Below, piece after piece: positions 10,423-21,480 of a DNA stretch of 64,000 nt (the first letter of the stretch is position 1; each line of letters opens with the position of its first letter). The position numbers and the translations under genes are program-made. The DNA is taken from NCBI GenBank assembly GCA_025558075.1, contig JAHLKF010000001.1:1054001-1118000 (forward strand), in the 5' to 3' direction. A model generated the notes under the pieces. That model was given only the letters and a program-made list of their open reading frames with translations. It did not search any database and was not told where the DNA came from. This DNA is from Gaertneriomyces semiglobifer. Its lineage: Eukaryota; Chytridiomycota; Chytridiomycetes; Spizellomycetales; Spizellomycetaceae.

Positions 10423-11379
10423 GTATCCGATGGACAGGCCCCAATCTAGGCGTAGATTGTACATACACTGATTTATTTGGGGGTTAGAAGCATAGTGCTA
10501 CATGGCTTGAATAGAGTGTAGTCTCACTTATGATCGTAGCATGAACCGATGCACGGAATGTACGAACCGTAATACCTGCATCGAGACGACGACTACGCCT
10601 TTTACGAATTTTTTGTTGGTGCATGGACATTTATGAAGTCCTGACGTCGCCGTCGGAAGGTTCGGTTCCCACAGGCCCAACCGGTATACATGACTCCGGG
10701 CATGCACAGGAAATAGTAATGATTCCGGAGATACTTGTATTTTCGGTTTTCTCACGGGATTCAATGCCGTGATTTGGCCTTGACGCAACAGAACAGTAGA
10801 GATCGCAGTCATTGTACATGCGCGATGATGGCAGACGTAGATGACTTTCCTCGCCACCGGCTCTCCCGCTGAATGGCGCATGTTGTTGCCGCTCATTGGG
10901 CTAGGTATTCACGTCCATTGCGTTCGTTGCAATTGGGAGTTTTCAAACAGGATACCACTCCGTGCAAGATCGCGCCGCACACATAACCCTCTGAATGCAC
11001 TTCCAAAAGAGCCGGACCCACATAATGAGACGTCGCTTACCCACTGATGAAAAGGGTATCCATGCCTGCCGCCGTAGGGCTTCACGAACGGCAACGGCTT
11101 TTGTATTCTGTTCAGCAGCTGCGACAACGGACGGGGAAAAGCGCACGGCGCAACATGTTCAGTTATCGATTGACGTTTTTTGAACGGGCAGCGATTGGGA
11201 GCAACTGAACTGGCGAGCGGAAGCAGCGAGTATCTAAGGGGGCCGTCGGAAGTTGTCAGGAAGGAGTGCTTTGACGAAAAGCGCTGCGGAACGACGGACA
11301 ACTGTAGTGATTATTGGTTTGAAAGAAATCGGACCCCAAATCCTTTCTATTCCAACTTTGCTTGCGATCCTGCTACAAG
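10423..11379. other. Intergenic region upstream of SUP35
   Basis: This holds the ATPase 3' end and the Sup35 upstream region. The short frames on both strands look like chance. There is no RNA gene or repeat that I can support. Confidence 0.45.
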
Positions 11380-13465
11380 ATGTCTAACGGAGCACCCGAG
11401 TCGTGGGAGGATACCCAGGACCAAAATCTGAACCAGCAGTTTGGCCGCATGAACGTCAACCAACAAGCACAGCAGCCTGCTCGTGGTGGATACAATGCTG
11501 GCGCCGCCGAGTTTGTTCCATCTTGGGGCCAGCCGCAACAAGGATACGGTGATTACAACCAGGACGGGTATCACCAGCAGAACTATCACCAGGGATACTA
11601 CCAGCAGCAGCAGGGCTACCAGAACGGTTACTATCAGCAGCAACAGCAACAGCAGCCGTACTACCAGCAGGGTTACCAGCAACCCCAACAGCAGGCGTAC
11701 CGCGGCTACTCTCAACCACAAGCTTACCAAGCCCCAGCTGCACCTGCCAAGGCCGTGAGCGTTTCCATAGGGGCACCCGCACCCAAACCAGCCGCTCCGG
11801 CCAAGGCGGTTAGTCTATCCATTGGCGGCGCTGCGAAGCCCAAGGATGCCGCTCCAGCCAAGGCCGTCTCTGTATCCATAGGCGGACCTGCACCAGCTGC
11901 TCCGAAGGCTGTGAGCGTGTCGATAGCCGCACCAAGCAAAGCTGAGCCGCCAAAGGAAGAGCCGAACGCTGAGGTTGATGACACCAAGCCCGCCCAAGAA
12001 CCAAAGAAGGAAGAGCCCAAAGAAGAAGCCAAGGAGGAAAAGGTTGAGGAGATTGCCGAGGAGGAGGAGGCTGAGCCTGAGCCCGAGCACGATGAAGAAG
12101 AAGACGAAGAGAAAGAACACATGAACATCGTTTTCATTGGACATGTTGACGCCGGAAAATCAACCATGGGTGGTCATATTCTGTGAGTTGATGTGATGCT
12201 GCAATCTGGTCTTGATATTGGGCCATATCTGACCGACATTTTGTAGATTCTTAACTGGCATGGTTGACAAGCGTACCATGGAGAAATACGAGCGAGAAGC
12301 CAAGGAACTTGGCCGTGAATCTTGGTATTTATCGTGGGCCTTGGACCTTAACGCAGAGGAACGTGCCAAGGGTAAAACTACGGAGTACGGCCGTGGCTTT
12401 TTTGAGACAGATAAACGGCGGTTTACCGTCCTTGATGCCCCTGGACACAAGAACTTCGTCCCAAGTATGATTGGCGGTGCATCACAGGCAGATGTTGGTG
12501 TTTTGGTCATCTCTGCACGGAAGGGTGAATTTGAGACTGGATTTGATAGAGGGGGCCAAACACGAGAGCACGCTATGCTCGCCAAAACTGCTGGGGTCAA
12601 ACGCTTAATCGTTGCAGTCAACAAGATGGATGATCCGACCGTGAACTGGTCCAAAGAGCGTTATGACGAGTGCGTTGGAAAAATTATGCCATTCTTAAAG
12701 CAGGTTGGGTTTAACCCCAAATCTGATCTTGATGTGATGCCTGTCTCTGGTTTTACTGGTGCGAACCTTAAGGAGAGATTGACCAAGGAGAGTTGCGATT
12801 GGTACGACGGCCCGTCCCTCATCGAACTGCTTGATACCATGGTGATTCCAGACCGCGGTTACAACCGACCGTTCATGATGCCCGTTGCCGATAAATTCAA
12901 AGAAATGGGCACAGTAGTTACAGGAAAGATTGAGTCTGGGAGAGTACGCAAAGGCCAACGGTTGATTCTTATGCCGAATAAGCAGAAGTGTGAAGTCTCT
13001 GCAATCATGGAAGAAGACGAGGAGCGCAAATCAGCCAAATCTGGAGACAATGTTCGCATCCGTCTGCGTGGTGTCGAAGAGGACGATATTTCACCTGGAT
13101 TTGTGCTGTGTACGCCACAAAGCCCAGTACATGCGTCCAATGTTTTTGAAGCGCAGTTGGCCATCATTGAATACAAGAACATCATTTGCGCTGGATACAA
13201 GGCGGTGATGCATGCTCACACACTAGTTGAAGAAGTTGTAATCTCCGACATGCTCCACACCGTTGACAAGAAGTCGGGAAAGAAAACCAAAAGACCACCA
13301 CAGTTCTTGAAGCAGGGAGACGTTGCTATTGTGCGGTTGCAGACGGAGCAATTATGTTGTCTGGAGAAATATGCCGACTATCCGCAATTGGGAAGATTCA
13401 CTCTGCGAGATGAGGGCAAGACTATCGCTATCGGAAAGGTTGTCAAGGTAGTGACGGGAAACTAA
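11380..13465 (+). CDS. SUP35: Translation termination factor eRF3 / Sup35
   Basis: Two exons, 11380-12182 and 12247-13465, with a 64-nt intron that restores GGHILFLTGMVDKR; 673 residues. Residues 1-120 are rich in Gln, Tyr, Asn and Gly with repeated QGYYQQQQ-like units, the prion-like head known from yeast Sup35. Within it NAGAAEFVP (39-47) resembles the PAM2 motif that binds poly(A)-binding protein. Residues 124-185 hold four copies of KAVSxSI (Lys124, 142, 161, 176). A charged Glu/Lys-rich M region precedes the GTPase domain: GHVDAGKST at 254, DAPGHKNFVPSMI, NKMDDPTVNW. The two beta-barrel domains of the EF-1A family follow. It works with eRF1 to release peptides at stop codons in the cytoplasm. 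Confidence 0.96.
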
Positions 13466-14038
13466 GGTTTGAAGTTTGAGGATCGCATAGAATGGCAGGG
13501 CTCGTCCGGATATCTACCCAGACAAACCCCTGCATGCTTTTGATATGGCATATAAAGTTTTCTTAAGACAACTGTATCTACTTTCACGGCTCTGCTTTCA
13601 AGCCTCACATGGCTTCTGCGCAGTTTCTCCTTCTCAATCGCTCACTTATATTGTGCAGAGGGTCCGCCGATTTCCCTCGTCTGGACCATATTATGTAAAT
13701 CGTACGCGACCTCGTCATAAAAATGTTCTTCGATCTGTTTCCAGACACTTGGGCTTGAACACGTAACAACACCGCCTGCGCCGAGTTAGTGGCCGTTACG
13801 CCTTCGAGCCTCAGTTCGAGGATCCCTTCTGGCTTTGTTCGCTGATTTCAGGCGTCGAACGAGGACGCAGTTCATCGTCATACCATTACAAACATTGAAA
13901 TGTCGTAATCCTCTCATAGCTCGGCTGCTGCCCGCAATCAGCACTGGCATAAAAGCCTGCAACATTGGGCTAAAGCCTCTACTCTGTTGAAGAAAGCATT
14001 CTCAAGTCTTCTGAAATTTGCCGCAATTCTATCACAAC
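13466..14038. other. Intergenic region
   Basis: Between the SUP35 stop and the aldo-keto reductase start. I see only short frames and no recognisable element. Confidence 0.45.
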
Positions 14039-15148
14039 ATGGTCGTCAAAACACAAAAGCTGAACACCGGTGCCGAGATCCCGACTGTCGCTCTCGGAAC
14101 ATGGAAGTCTGAGCCAGGCAAGGTTGGGGCTGCAGTCAAGACAGCTATTGAAGCAGGATACCGGCATATTGACGGGGCTCTAATTTGTAAGATCGCTTCA
14201 TTAACCGTTTTATGTTGGCATGCTCATATCCTTGGGTGGTAGATCAAAATGAAAAGGAGGTTGGCGAGGCATTAAAACAGGTGTTCGCCAATGGCACTGC
14301 CAAACGTGAAGATCTGTTCTACACCTCCAAGCTCTGGAACACCTTTCATCGCCCTGAACTTGTAGCGAAGGGGTTGGAAGCGTCATTGCGGGATCTGGGC
14401 ATTGACTACCTTGATCTTTACCTGATGCACTGGCCAGGCAAGCAGCCAGCGATTAAATTTCTCACTGTGTACTATGATGTGTTGTGCTGATGCATTGGCT
14501 GTAGTGGCGTTCAAGCCGGACGGCGAGCTGCTTCCGAAAGATAAAAGCCCCAACGAGTATGTTGACAGCATCGATTACGTTGAAACGTGGAAAGCAATGG
14601 AGAAACTTGTCGATAGTGGGAAAGTCAAGGCTATTGGCGTTTGCAATTTCGACATCCCCCGCCTCGAGAAGCTTTTGGCCTCCGCGATTATAACACCCGC
14701 CGTACTTCAAGTGGAGTTGCATCCGTACCTACCGCAACCGAAGCTTATAGAGTTTTGCAAAAAGCATGGGATTGTTGTCGAAGCATACGCTCCGTTAGGT
14801 TCTGGTGGGAACCCATCGGTGCTCAAGGACCCCATTATCGGAGAAATTGCCAAGAAACACGGAAAGGACGTCGGTCAAATAGTGCTTTCGTGGGGTGTGC
14901 AGAGAGGGACAGTCGTACTACCAAAGTCGGTGCATGAAGAACGTAAGTAGTCACAGCAGCTTTGGAAGCTTTCGAACGCAACAAGCTGAAACTTACTTCA
15001 CCATGTAGGGATCAAAAGTAACCATGCAATTGTTGACCTTACCGAAGAAGATATGGCCAAGATCAACAACATTAAGGAGCGTCACCGATTTGTCAATCCA
15101 ACTGACCTCTTGAAGGTTGATATATTTAAAGGTGATATAGGTGAATAG
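14039..15148 (+). CDS. Aldo-keto reductase
   Basis: Four exons: 14039-14186, 14243-14437, 14505-14942, 15009-15148, encoding 306 residues. The second intron (14438-14504) starts with GCAAGC, so it is a GC-AG intron; only this boundary joins MHWP to VAFKPDGEL in frame. Family features are clear: [27 protein letters not shown] at the start, catalytic Asp45, Tyr50, Lys79 and His112, then [31 protein letters not shown], and the cofactor-binding [13 protein letters not shown] near the C-terminus. The enzyme should reduce carbonyls with NADPH in the cytosol. The substrate cannot be told from sequence; xylose-reductase-like and glycerol-dehydrogenase-like members look alike here. Confidence 0.92.
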
Positions 15149-15681
15149 TTGGAAGAAGAGGAATTGTGCGCAATAGGGTGATTGTAATATTGAAAAGATA
15201 CACAACATAGTCGACTTTGTTTCTGATAACCTACACTATCACCTCTTTGAGGAATGCATATCGTAATCAGCAAGTGGCCGATAATACTGGACAATGACTC
15301 GTTGCACCGAGATAAACGCATGCAACATGCCATTATATGGTAGGATCGACGAGGCGGCCACACAGAAGCCTTTCTTTTCAAAAGGGAACTCGTAGTTGCA
15401 ATAAATGAATTCTGTGGCATTGATGTCGCATTGACATAAATCGGAGTCTTTCAAGTTACGTTTTAAATGGAAACCCGCGTGCACATCCCGCTAAAACTTG
15501 CGAACACTGTAGGATATTCTCCTATTCACAACTGAGTAAAAATATGCGGTTTGTCGAGGCCGGTCTTTGCCGTCGCATTTGCTATTCGGCGCTTCTAGCC
15601 GGGGTTGTAGAAACGTGAATATCTCTGGGTTTTACCAATTTATCAAACGATTACCGTTCCGGCAGGTAAAAACAGCAAGCT
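15149..15681. other. Intergenic region
   Basis: Between the aldo-keto reductase and phosphodiesterase genes, both plus strand. No gene or repeat is evident. Confidence 0.45.
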
Positions 15682-17308
15682 ATGGCGTCTCCAATTCATC
15701 GCGTGCACGTCAAGGTTACTAGCACCGACCCTCCGCACGACGAAACTATCACTTTCACTAATGAATCAACGTCCGAGGAAATTCGGTCCGTTTTGCTTGC
15801 TGCCGCGGACATCGGCGACGTCGGAGCGGAAGACGTGGTTTTAAGGTTACGATCTGCTGGTGGGGCGCTTGTCCCGGTATCAGTTGAGGGCTTGACAGCA
15901 AATGGGGACAATTACACTTTGGAAGTCCGGAAGCGTAAGTACCAATGTAAAGGCGGGGCCGGAAGAAGCGGTACCATGATTGCTGATATCTTGCCGGATA
16001 GATAAACATGTCAACTACGAGACCCTTCAACCTGTCTTGGATGACCAGGTCAACTTCACCAACCCTCAGGCTGTCTCCAACGTCCATACCACTTTGCGGT
16101 CGATTGAGAGCCAGCTCAATATCCTGCGCCTTTCTTTGCCACCGCAGCCCCCAAAGCATCCCGTTAAAAGGGTTCCTCGCGCTGATCCACTCTATGAGAA
16201 AGGGCCAAAGTACATCTTGACTGATGAAACTCGAGAGTACCTTAAGAAGGCCAATTTTGATCCTTGGCAATGGGAAGAAAACGAGATGATCGCACTTTTG
16301 GAGGCCATGTTTCAAGATTTCGGCTGCATGGAGGAATACAAAATTGAAATTCCAACCTTGAGGCGATTCTTGCAGGCCGTGAAAGAGAATTACAATCCTA
16401 ACGTGAGACATTGTCCGTTGCGTGCGTATTACAAGTGGTGCTCTTGTTAATTGAATTGCTAGTACTTCCACAACTTCCGCCACTGCTTCTGCGTCACGCA
16501 AATGATGTACGCCATTCTCCATACGACGAAAGTGACGCAAAAGCTTAAGCCAGTCGACAAAATCGTTCTCCTATTGGCTTGTTTGGGCCATGACCTAGAC
16601 CATCCTGGCTATAATAATGCGTACCAGGTGAATGCCCGAACTGACCTTGCAATCATTTACAACGACGTGTCGCCACTGGAAATGCATCATTGTGCTGTGC
16701 TCTTTACTATTTTACGTGACCGCGAAACGAATATATTGCAGAACGTCGCGGATCCCGTCTATCGAGAAATTCGGAAGGGCGTGATCAAATGCATTCTTTC
16801 AACTGATTTGGCTCGACATGGGGAACTCATGGCGCAGTTCAAAAAGTTCGCAGAGGATGGTTTCAATTACGATGACAATGAGCATGTGTTGTGCTTACTG
16901 CAAATGATCGTCAAATGTGCCGATGTCAGTAACGAAGTGCGTCCACCTGACGTTGCCGAACCTTGGGTGGATTGTCTCCTTGCCGAATTCTTTGAGCAAG
17001 CGGACCGGGAGAAAGCTGAAGGTTTACCCTATGCGCCATTCATGGACCGAGACAAAGTAACCAAGGCGAGTGCACAAACAGGGTAAGGCAAACTGGGATT
17101 TCATCGCCGTTGCCTTTATTTCTTAATTTGTTCTGCTAGTTTTATTGGGTTTGTGATGATTCCTTTGTACGAGCTTCTGGCTCGGGTGTTACCTGACATG
17201 GAGCCCATTATCGGCCCTGTTCGTCAGGCTCTGGCTACTTACAAGGAGTTGGAGCAAAAGGAGAAGGAGAAGATCATTGAAGCAGGGACACAGACCATCA
17301 GCAAGTAG
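15682..17308 (+). CDS. Class I cyclic nucleotide phosphodiesterase, PDE9-like
   Basis: Four exons: 15682-15934, 16002-16402, 16463-17082, 17140-17308, encoding 480 residues. Introns are 67, 60 and 57 nt. Residues 1-84 form a small beta-rich N-terminal region. The catalytic domain spans about 160-470: HNFRHCFCV (catalytic His221, metal His225), [20 protein letters not shown] (His261, Asp262), [54 protein letters not shown] with the invariant Gln, then [30 protein letters not shown] and the PGYNNxYQxNART text are nearly those of animal PDE9A, a cGMP-specific enzyme. Hydrolysis of cGMP to GMP is therefore inferred; cAMP is not excluded. Yeast Pde2 is much more distant. Confidence 0.92.
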
Positions 17309-17745
17309 GACCTATAAGTCAGGCTAGAACTTCTGTTCCGTCGTTGTTTTTCTTTGACTTTCACGAGCAATACAAAGGACGGCTTGGCGTGATTGTAGAG
17401 CATAGCAGTACCTGAGTATGTTTGGCTCGGAAGCCCATACGATTCGCATGCCACGAAATCGAATCTTTCTAAAGTAACAAAGACCCAAGGATCGTTTTCA
17501 GGATCATGCTGCAAGCGCACAATGTCAATGCTGATCAAGAAAACCCGAGAATGGACAAGCGAGACCAATTATTTTGCCCATAAATGTGGTGCAACAGTTC
17601 GCAGCGCCTCGCATTGCCGTTGCCATCAAGAACGCACAATGCGTAGGTCATTACAGCAAAGAACATACACATCTGTTAAGACAAGCAGTTCTCCGTCTCA
17701 ACGCGCAAATACATCTGCACTATCAATCGAGCTAACGCTTCGTCA
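17309..17745. other. Intergenic region between convergent genes
   Basis: 3' region of the phosphodiesterase gene. No gene or repeat is visible. Confidence 0.45.
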
Positions 17746-18382
17746 TCAACCATCGTAACCGGCGCACGCTTGTGCCCTTTCCATATACGGTTTCGAACCC
17801 ACGTCCTGTCGGTCATCACTCGCAGGTGCCGCCCTGTGATGCGCGCAGACCTGGGCTTGAGTCACAGTTGAACAAGGAGGGCATTTCCGACCAGCAGGAT
17901 AAACGTCATCATCCAGAACGGGTGCCGGACTAGGAGGCCGAGGAGTGGAGCCAGGGCCAGGACCAGCGTGTGAAGCAATATCTGGTGCGGTAGGCGTTGC
18001 CGACATATCAAACCAGTGTGGGTAGACTGCGTTTGAAGAGCAAGAGATGGATATGCATGTAGATGTCAAGTTAAGCCCAACATTCAGCGTTACGCGTGGT
18101 GACACTATAAATTCTTTCCACACGCAAGGTAACTGGATTACAACAAAGACTATACAGCTGATAATGACAATATCGCCATACTGGTGTGTCACCTGCAGTC
18201 TATGCTACACTAGATCTCAGCTAGAGCCATATGAGGTAAGCTATGAAGCTGGACGACTTTGGCAATGGTTAAACGAGTGACTTACATCCGACCAGGCTCC
18301 CTACGAAGTTTGACCGTGTCTGCACGAACAAGAACCTCTGAGGCGGCGGCAGCACAGCATCAGCCAGCGGCGAGCGAGCCAT
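17746..18382 (-). CDS. Doubtful small gene, Pro/Cys-containing hypothetical protein
   Basis: The open frame from 18192 down to the stop at 17746 has no ATG, so an upstream exon is needed. An ATG at 18382 opens a frame (MARSPLADAVLPPPQRFLF and on) that ends at a strong GTAAGT donor, with 18286 the last exon base. No acceptor nearby joins it in phase to the long frame except one within that frame, leaving an intron of about 150 nt. The long frame has a hydrophobic stretch, a Pro-rich part (PGPGPGSTPRPPSPAP) and several Cys, possibly a membrane or secreted protein. Only 39 bp separate its ATG from the stop of the upstream PPP1R36-like gene. No family recognised; it may not be a gene. Confidence 0.3.
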
Positions 18383-18421
18383 CCGAACAACGTTAATGGA
18401 TATTTTTCTAAACCACCGGCA

Positions 18422-19986
18422 TCAATTAAGCGATCTCCAGTCCCAAGATGCAGAAAATACCCACTTCCTTCTCAATCTCGTTTGTTCCATTTGCCCGAGA
18501 CGACGACCGCCGTGTGATTCTTCAGATTCCACACTGTTCTTAATGGCATCTGTTTGCGGCGTCCGCGAGGACACCACTGCCATATCGCTCTCCTCTGACG
18601 GCACCATCCATCCACCGGTCTTTGAACTCCGGGTACTTGGTCGCACGGCAGCGGCGCTCGGCCGCGAGACGTAACCGGGACGTCCGGATGCAGAAGCGGT
18701 CGGAACTCTGCGTATCGAGCTCATCCGACTGGGAGGCCTACCAATGTCCTCGGCTGTAGCCAGCCCACCTGCCACCCTACCCGTCCGAGTCGTCGTGGAT
18801 GGTCGAACACTTCGACTACTCTTTGCTCTAGACTCTGGCCTAGACGGGTGCTCACTCTGGATTCCAAGCAGTTTCGCTAAAGAGTCTGTGCCATCCGTGG
18901 AATTTAGCACGGTTTGGAAACCATCGTCACCCTGTCCACTTCGGTCTAATGCGAATAGGTTTGACCTAAAGAGTCGGTCAAACTCCTTATCGACCAGGGG
19001 TGAAAACCCAGGAAACGCGAGTATTGTCGTTATTATCTCCTTGCTGAAGCTGTATATACACTAGACTCGGGTGATGTGAGAAGGAGGTGAGTGAAAATTC
19101 CGCATGCGCCCCTACTCACTTCAAAGTACGCTCGTTCTTTGGCGGGCTCCTGGCTTTGCTGAGAAACGAACAGTAGCAGAAAGCAGTAAGCCATTGCCAG
19201 CTGACGAATTGCTTCACTGCATTTCTGCCGACACATGTCTGTACTGATATCCTCGCCATTGAATAGGGTTTGCCTGTTAAGCACGGGTAATCAGAAAGCA
19301 GCTTGTCGTGTGTTACCGATCGGACAACACCATACTTGCTCGCTTCTCCTAGAGTTGGCGGCCGGTATGTTATGTCCAGCAGTCCCAGCTGATTGACGGG
19401 CTGCGACTTTTCGAGCACCATGTGCCGCACATACCATCTAAAACTTCAGCTGAGACGCCCATGGTACTTATACTTCGACAAAATTATACCTGGAGTAGCA
19501 TACACCTTTCTTGATGAAGTCGTCCAGCTGCTTGGACTCTAGTATTCGCGTGAACGATTTGGTGACCATCGTCATATGCGGCGATTTAGCTAACGCCGTT
19601 TCTGCGCAAGGATCGTTAGCCACGTTGCGTCGCTCAAGAAGCTTCAGCACACTACTTTTCAATTCCGTTAGATCCCAGTCCTTTCCGCCAAAGCTGAAGA
19701 GCATCCTGTAAACTTTGTGTTAGTAATGGCGTCAAATGATATCCGCGGACTTAGACTATACTAACGGCTTCGGGTTGCGAATTTTCCAGCGTAAACCTGG
19801 GGTATCTTCTTCATTCTTGCCCTTGCGTCCAGACTTTTTTGAACTGGCAACGCCGAAAAGTGCATCGAACTCTCTATTTGCGGTCGTAAAAACGCTGGCT
19901 TTCCGCCCAGCTTTCGACACGGTATCCGGCGGATCAAGACGTGGGAAAGTTGACTGCCGGCCTGACGGCGGCCGTGAAGTCGGCAT
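18422..19986 (-). CDS. PPP1R36-like axonemal protein
   Basis: Five exons read leftward from the ATG at 19986: 19986-19766, 19705-19490, 19437-19336, 19273-19120, 19060-18422; 443 residues. The first intron has a TACTAAC branch point; the second is only 52 nt. The middle (about residues 110-290) follows animal PPP1R36: SFTRILESKQLDDF matches its SFTTFMRNKSLDNF region, then AIRQLAMAYCFLLLF, AYFECIYSFSKEIITTIL and EFDRLFRSNLFAL match its C-terminal part. PPP1R36 is a protein phosphatase 1 regulator found with cilia and sperm flagella, so a flagellar role is likely. The last about 130 residues are Ser/Arg/Pro-rich and disordered. I see no clear RVxF phosphatase-docking motif. Identification rests on remembered family text. 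Confidence 0.65.
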
Positions 19987-20593
19987 AATGTTGCGTCTTT
20001 CCTCTTTGGCCCTTGTGGACAGGTGTAATAAGGGCAGCAGAAACTAGTCTCCATTTCTAAACCCAATGCCAGATTGTGGCGTCACCGGCATAAAGTTATA
20101 TATAGAAATTTTAGAAAATGTTCTGCTCTACTACACTAGACAATGCGCGTCAAACGAGATGCGTAGAATGCAACCATGCACGTCTTTCTACCTTGTAATG
20201 GGTAACAACGGGCATGCTTTGTGATGGATGCCGCTCATGTCACTCTCCAATAAACTCCTGTGACGGGCCTTGTCTATGTCTTAGCCGGTAGTTCATGAGA
20301 AAGTACCGTGCGGAAACCATTGCACAATATATTTGGAAATCTTTTGCCCGAACTAATCATAGCTGACAATGCACGCGACACATCCGTGGAAAATTGAATA
20401 TAGTAAGGCCCAGACTTCTCTCTCTATGGCTTGATGCATCTGAAATACACCAAGGCCGTCCTCATCATCATCAATCATAGACCGTTTTTATAACCCCAAA
20501 AAACACATGCCACTTTCTCTTCGCGCCGCCATCTCCTTCAAATTCTGCGATAAGCTACTGGTGTAAAATGTGTTTGTCAAGCACATGCATGTT
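19987..20593. other. Intergenic region
   Basis: Upstream region of the PPP1R36-like gene and 3' region of the Rab5 gene. No further gene is supported. Confidence 0.45.
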
Positions 20594-21480
20594 CTAGCAA
20601 GCACAGCCACCAGCTTGACCACTCCGGCCCTGTGCCCCCAAATCCACACGTCCTGTTGCACCAGCAGCGCTTGATGCACCTGCAGCGTTACGCTGTCTGG
20701 CTGCAAGAATTTGATCCAGCGGGATCTTCTTTGCTATTGATATGGCCGATCAGAGTTCAATAGCTAAAAGCGAGCTTCAGGATACTCGCGAAACACTTAC
20801 CAATCTCAGTAAACACTTCCATCACACCGTCTCCTGTCTTCGCACTTGCTTCGGAGAACAATAAACCAGTCTCTGCTGCATATGCTTGAGCTTCTTCTGT
20901 CGGAACTCCACGCGAGCCATCAGCCAAATCAAGCTTGTTTCCAACAAGGGCAATCACGATGTTTGGGCTAGCTTGTCGCTGTAACTCTTTCACCCATGTT
21001 TTTGCCTTATCAAGCGACGCCTGCAAACGTTGGGTCAGTACATAGCATCTTTGCATGCGAGTAGAGACATAGCCAGCGATCGCACGATGCCAATACTCCA
21101 TACTGGCGCACAGAGTATATCCTCGACCCGAATAATCGAATAAGCATGGAGCATGACTTACTCACCGGCTTCGTGATGTCGTAGACGACAGCGGCTGCCT
21201 GCGCGTTTCTGTAGTACATGGGTGCAAGAGAGTGAAACCGTTCCTGTCCCGCGGTATCCCAGATCTCAAATTTGATTATTTTGTCATCAAGCTTGCACTT
21301 TTGAGTCAAGAAAGCGGCGCCAATCGTAGGCTCTTTATTTTCTTGGAACTCGTTGTTGACAAAGCGAAGGACAAGGGAGGACTTTCCCACTGCAGCTTCG
21401 CCTAAAAGTACCAGTTTGACTTGGATTGGCTTCAATGAAGTTGGGTCTTGTGAAGCTACGTTGTTCGGTCTGGCGGCCAT
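20594..21480 (-). CDS. Rab5-family small GTPase (Ypt5/Vps21)
   Basis: Three exons leftward from the ATG at 21480: 21480-21166, 21020-20801, 20733-20594; 224 residues. The first intron is 145 nt, long for this window; the second is 67 nt. All G motifs are present: GEAAVGKSS, the switch I Thr in [31 protein letters not shown] (a NKxD motif) and [25 protein letters not shown] and [13 protein letters not shown] are typical of Rab5 rather than other Rabs. The C-terminus is Gly/Ala-rich and ends CAC, a double-geranylgeranylation signal. It should direct early endosome fusion. The lipase gene is divergent from it. Confidence 0.95.

Noticed and set aside
11347..12167. Leu/Val- and Ser/Ala-rich minus-strand frames under SUP35
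   Set aside because: They are the complement of CAG/CCA and GAG repeats; hydrophobic look is a repeat artefact.
17790..17805. TTCGAACC-like sequence resembling a tRNA T-loop
   Set aside because: No pairing acceptor, D or anticodon stems at the right distances.
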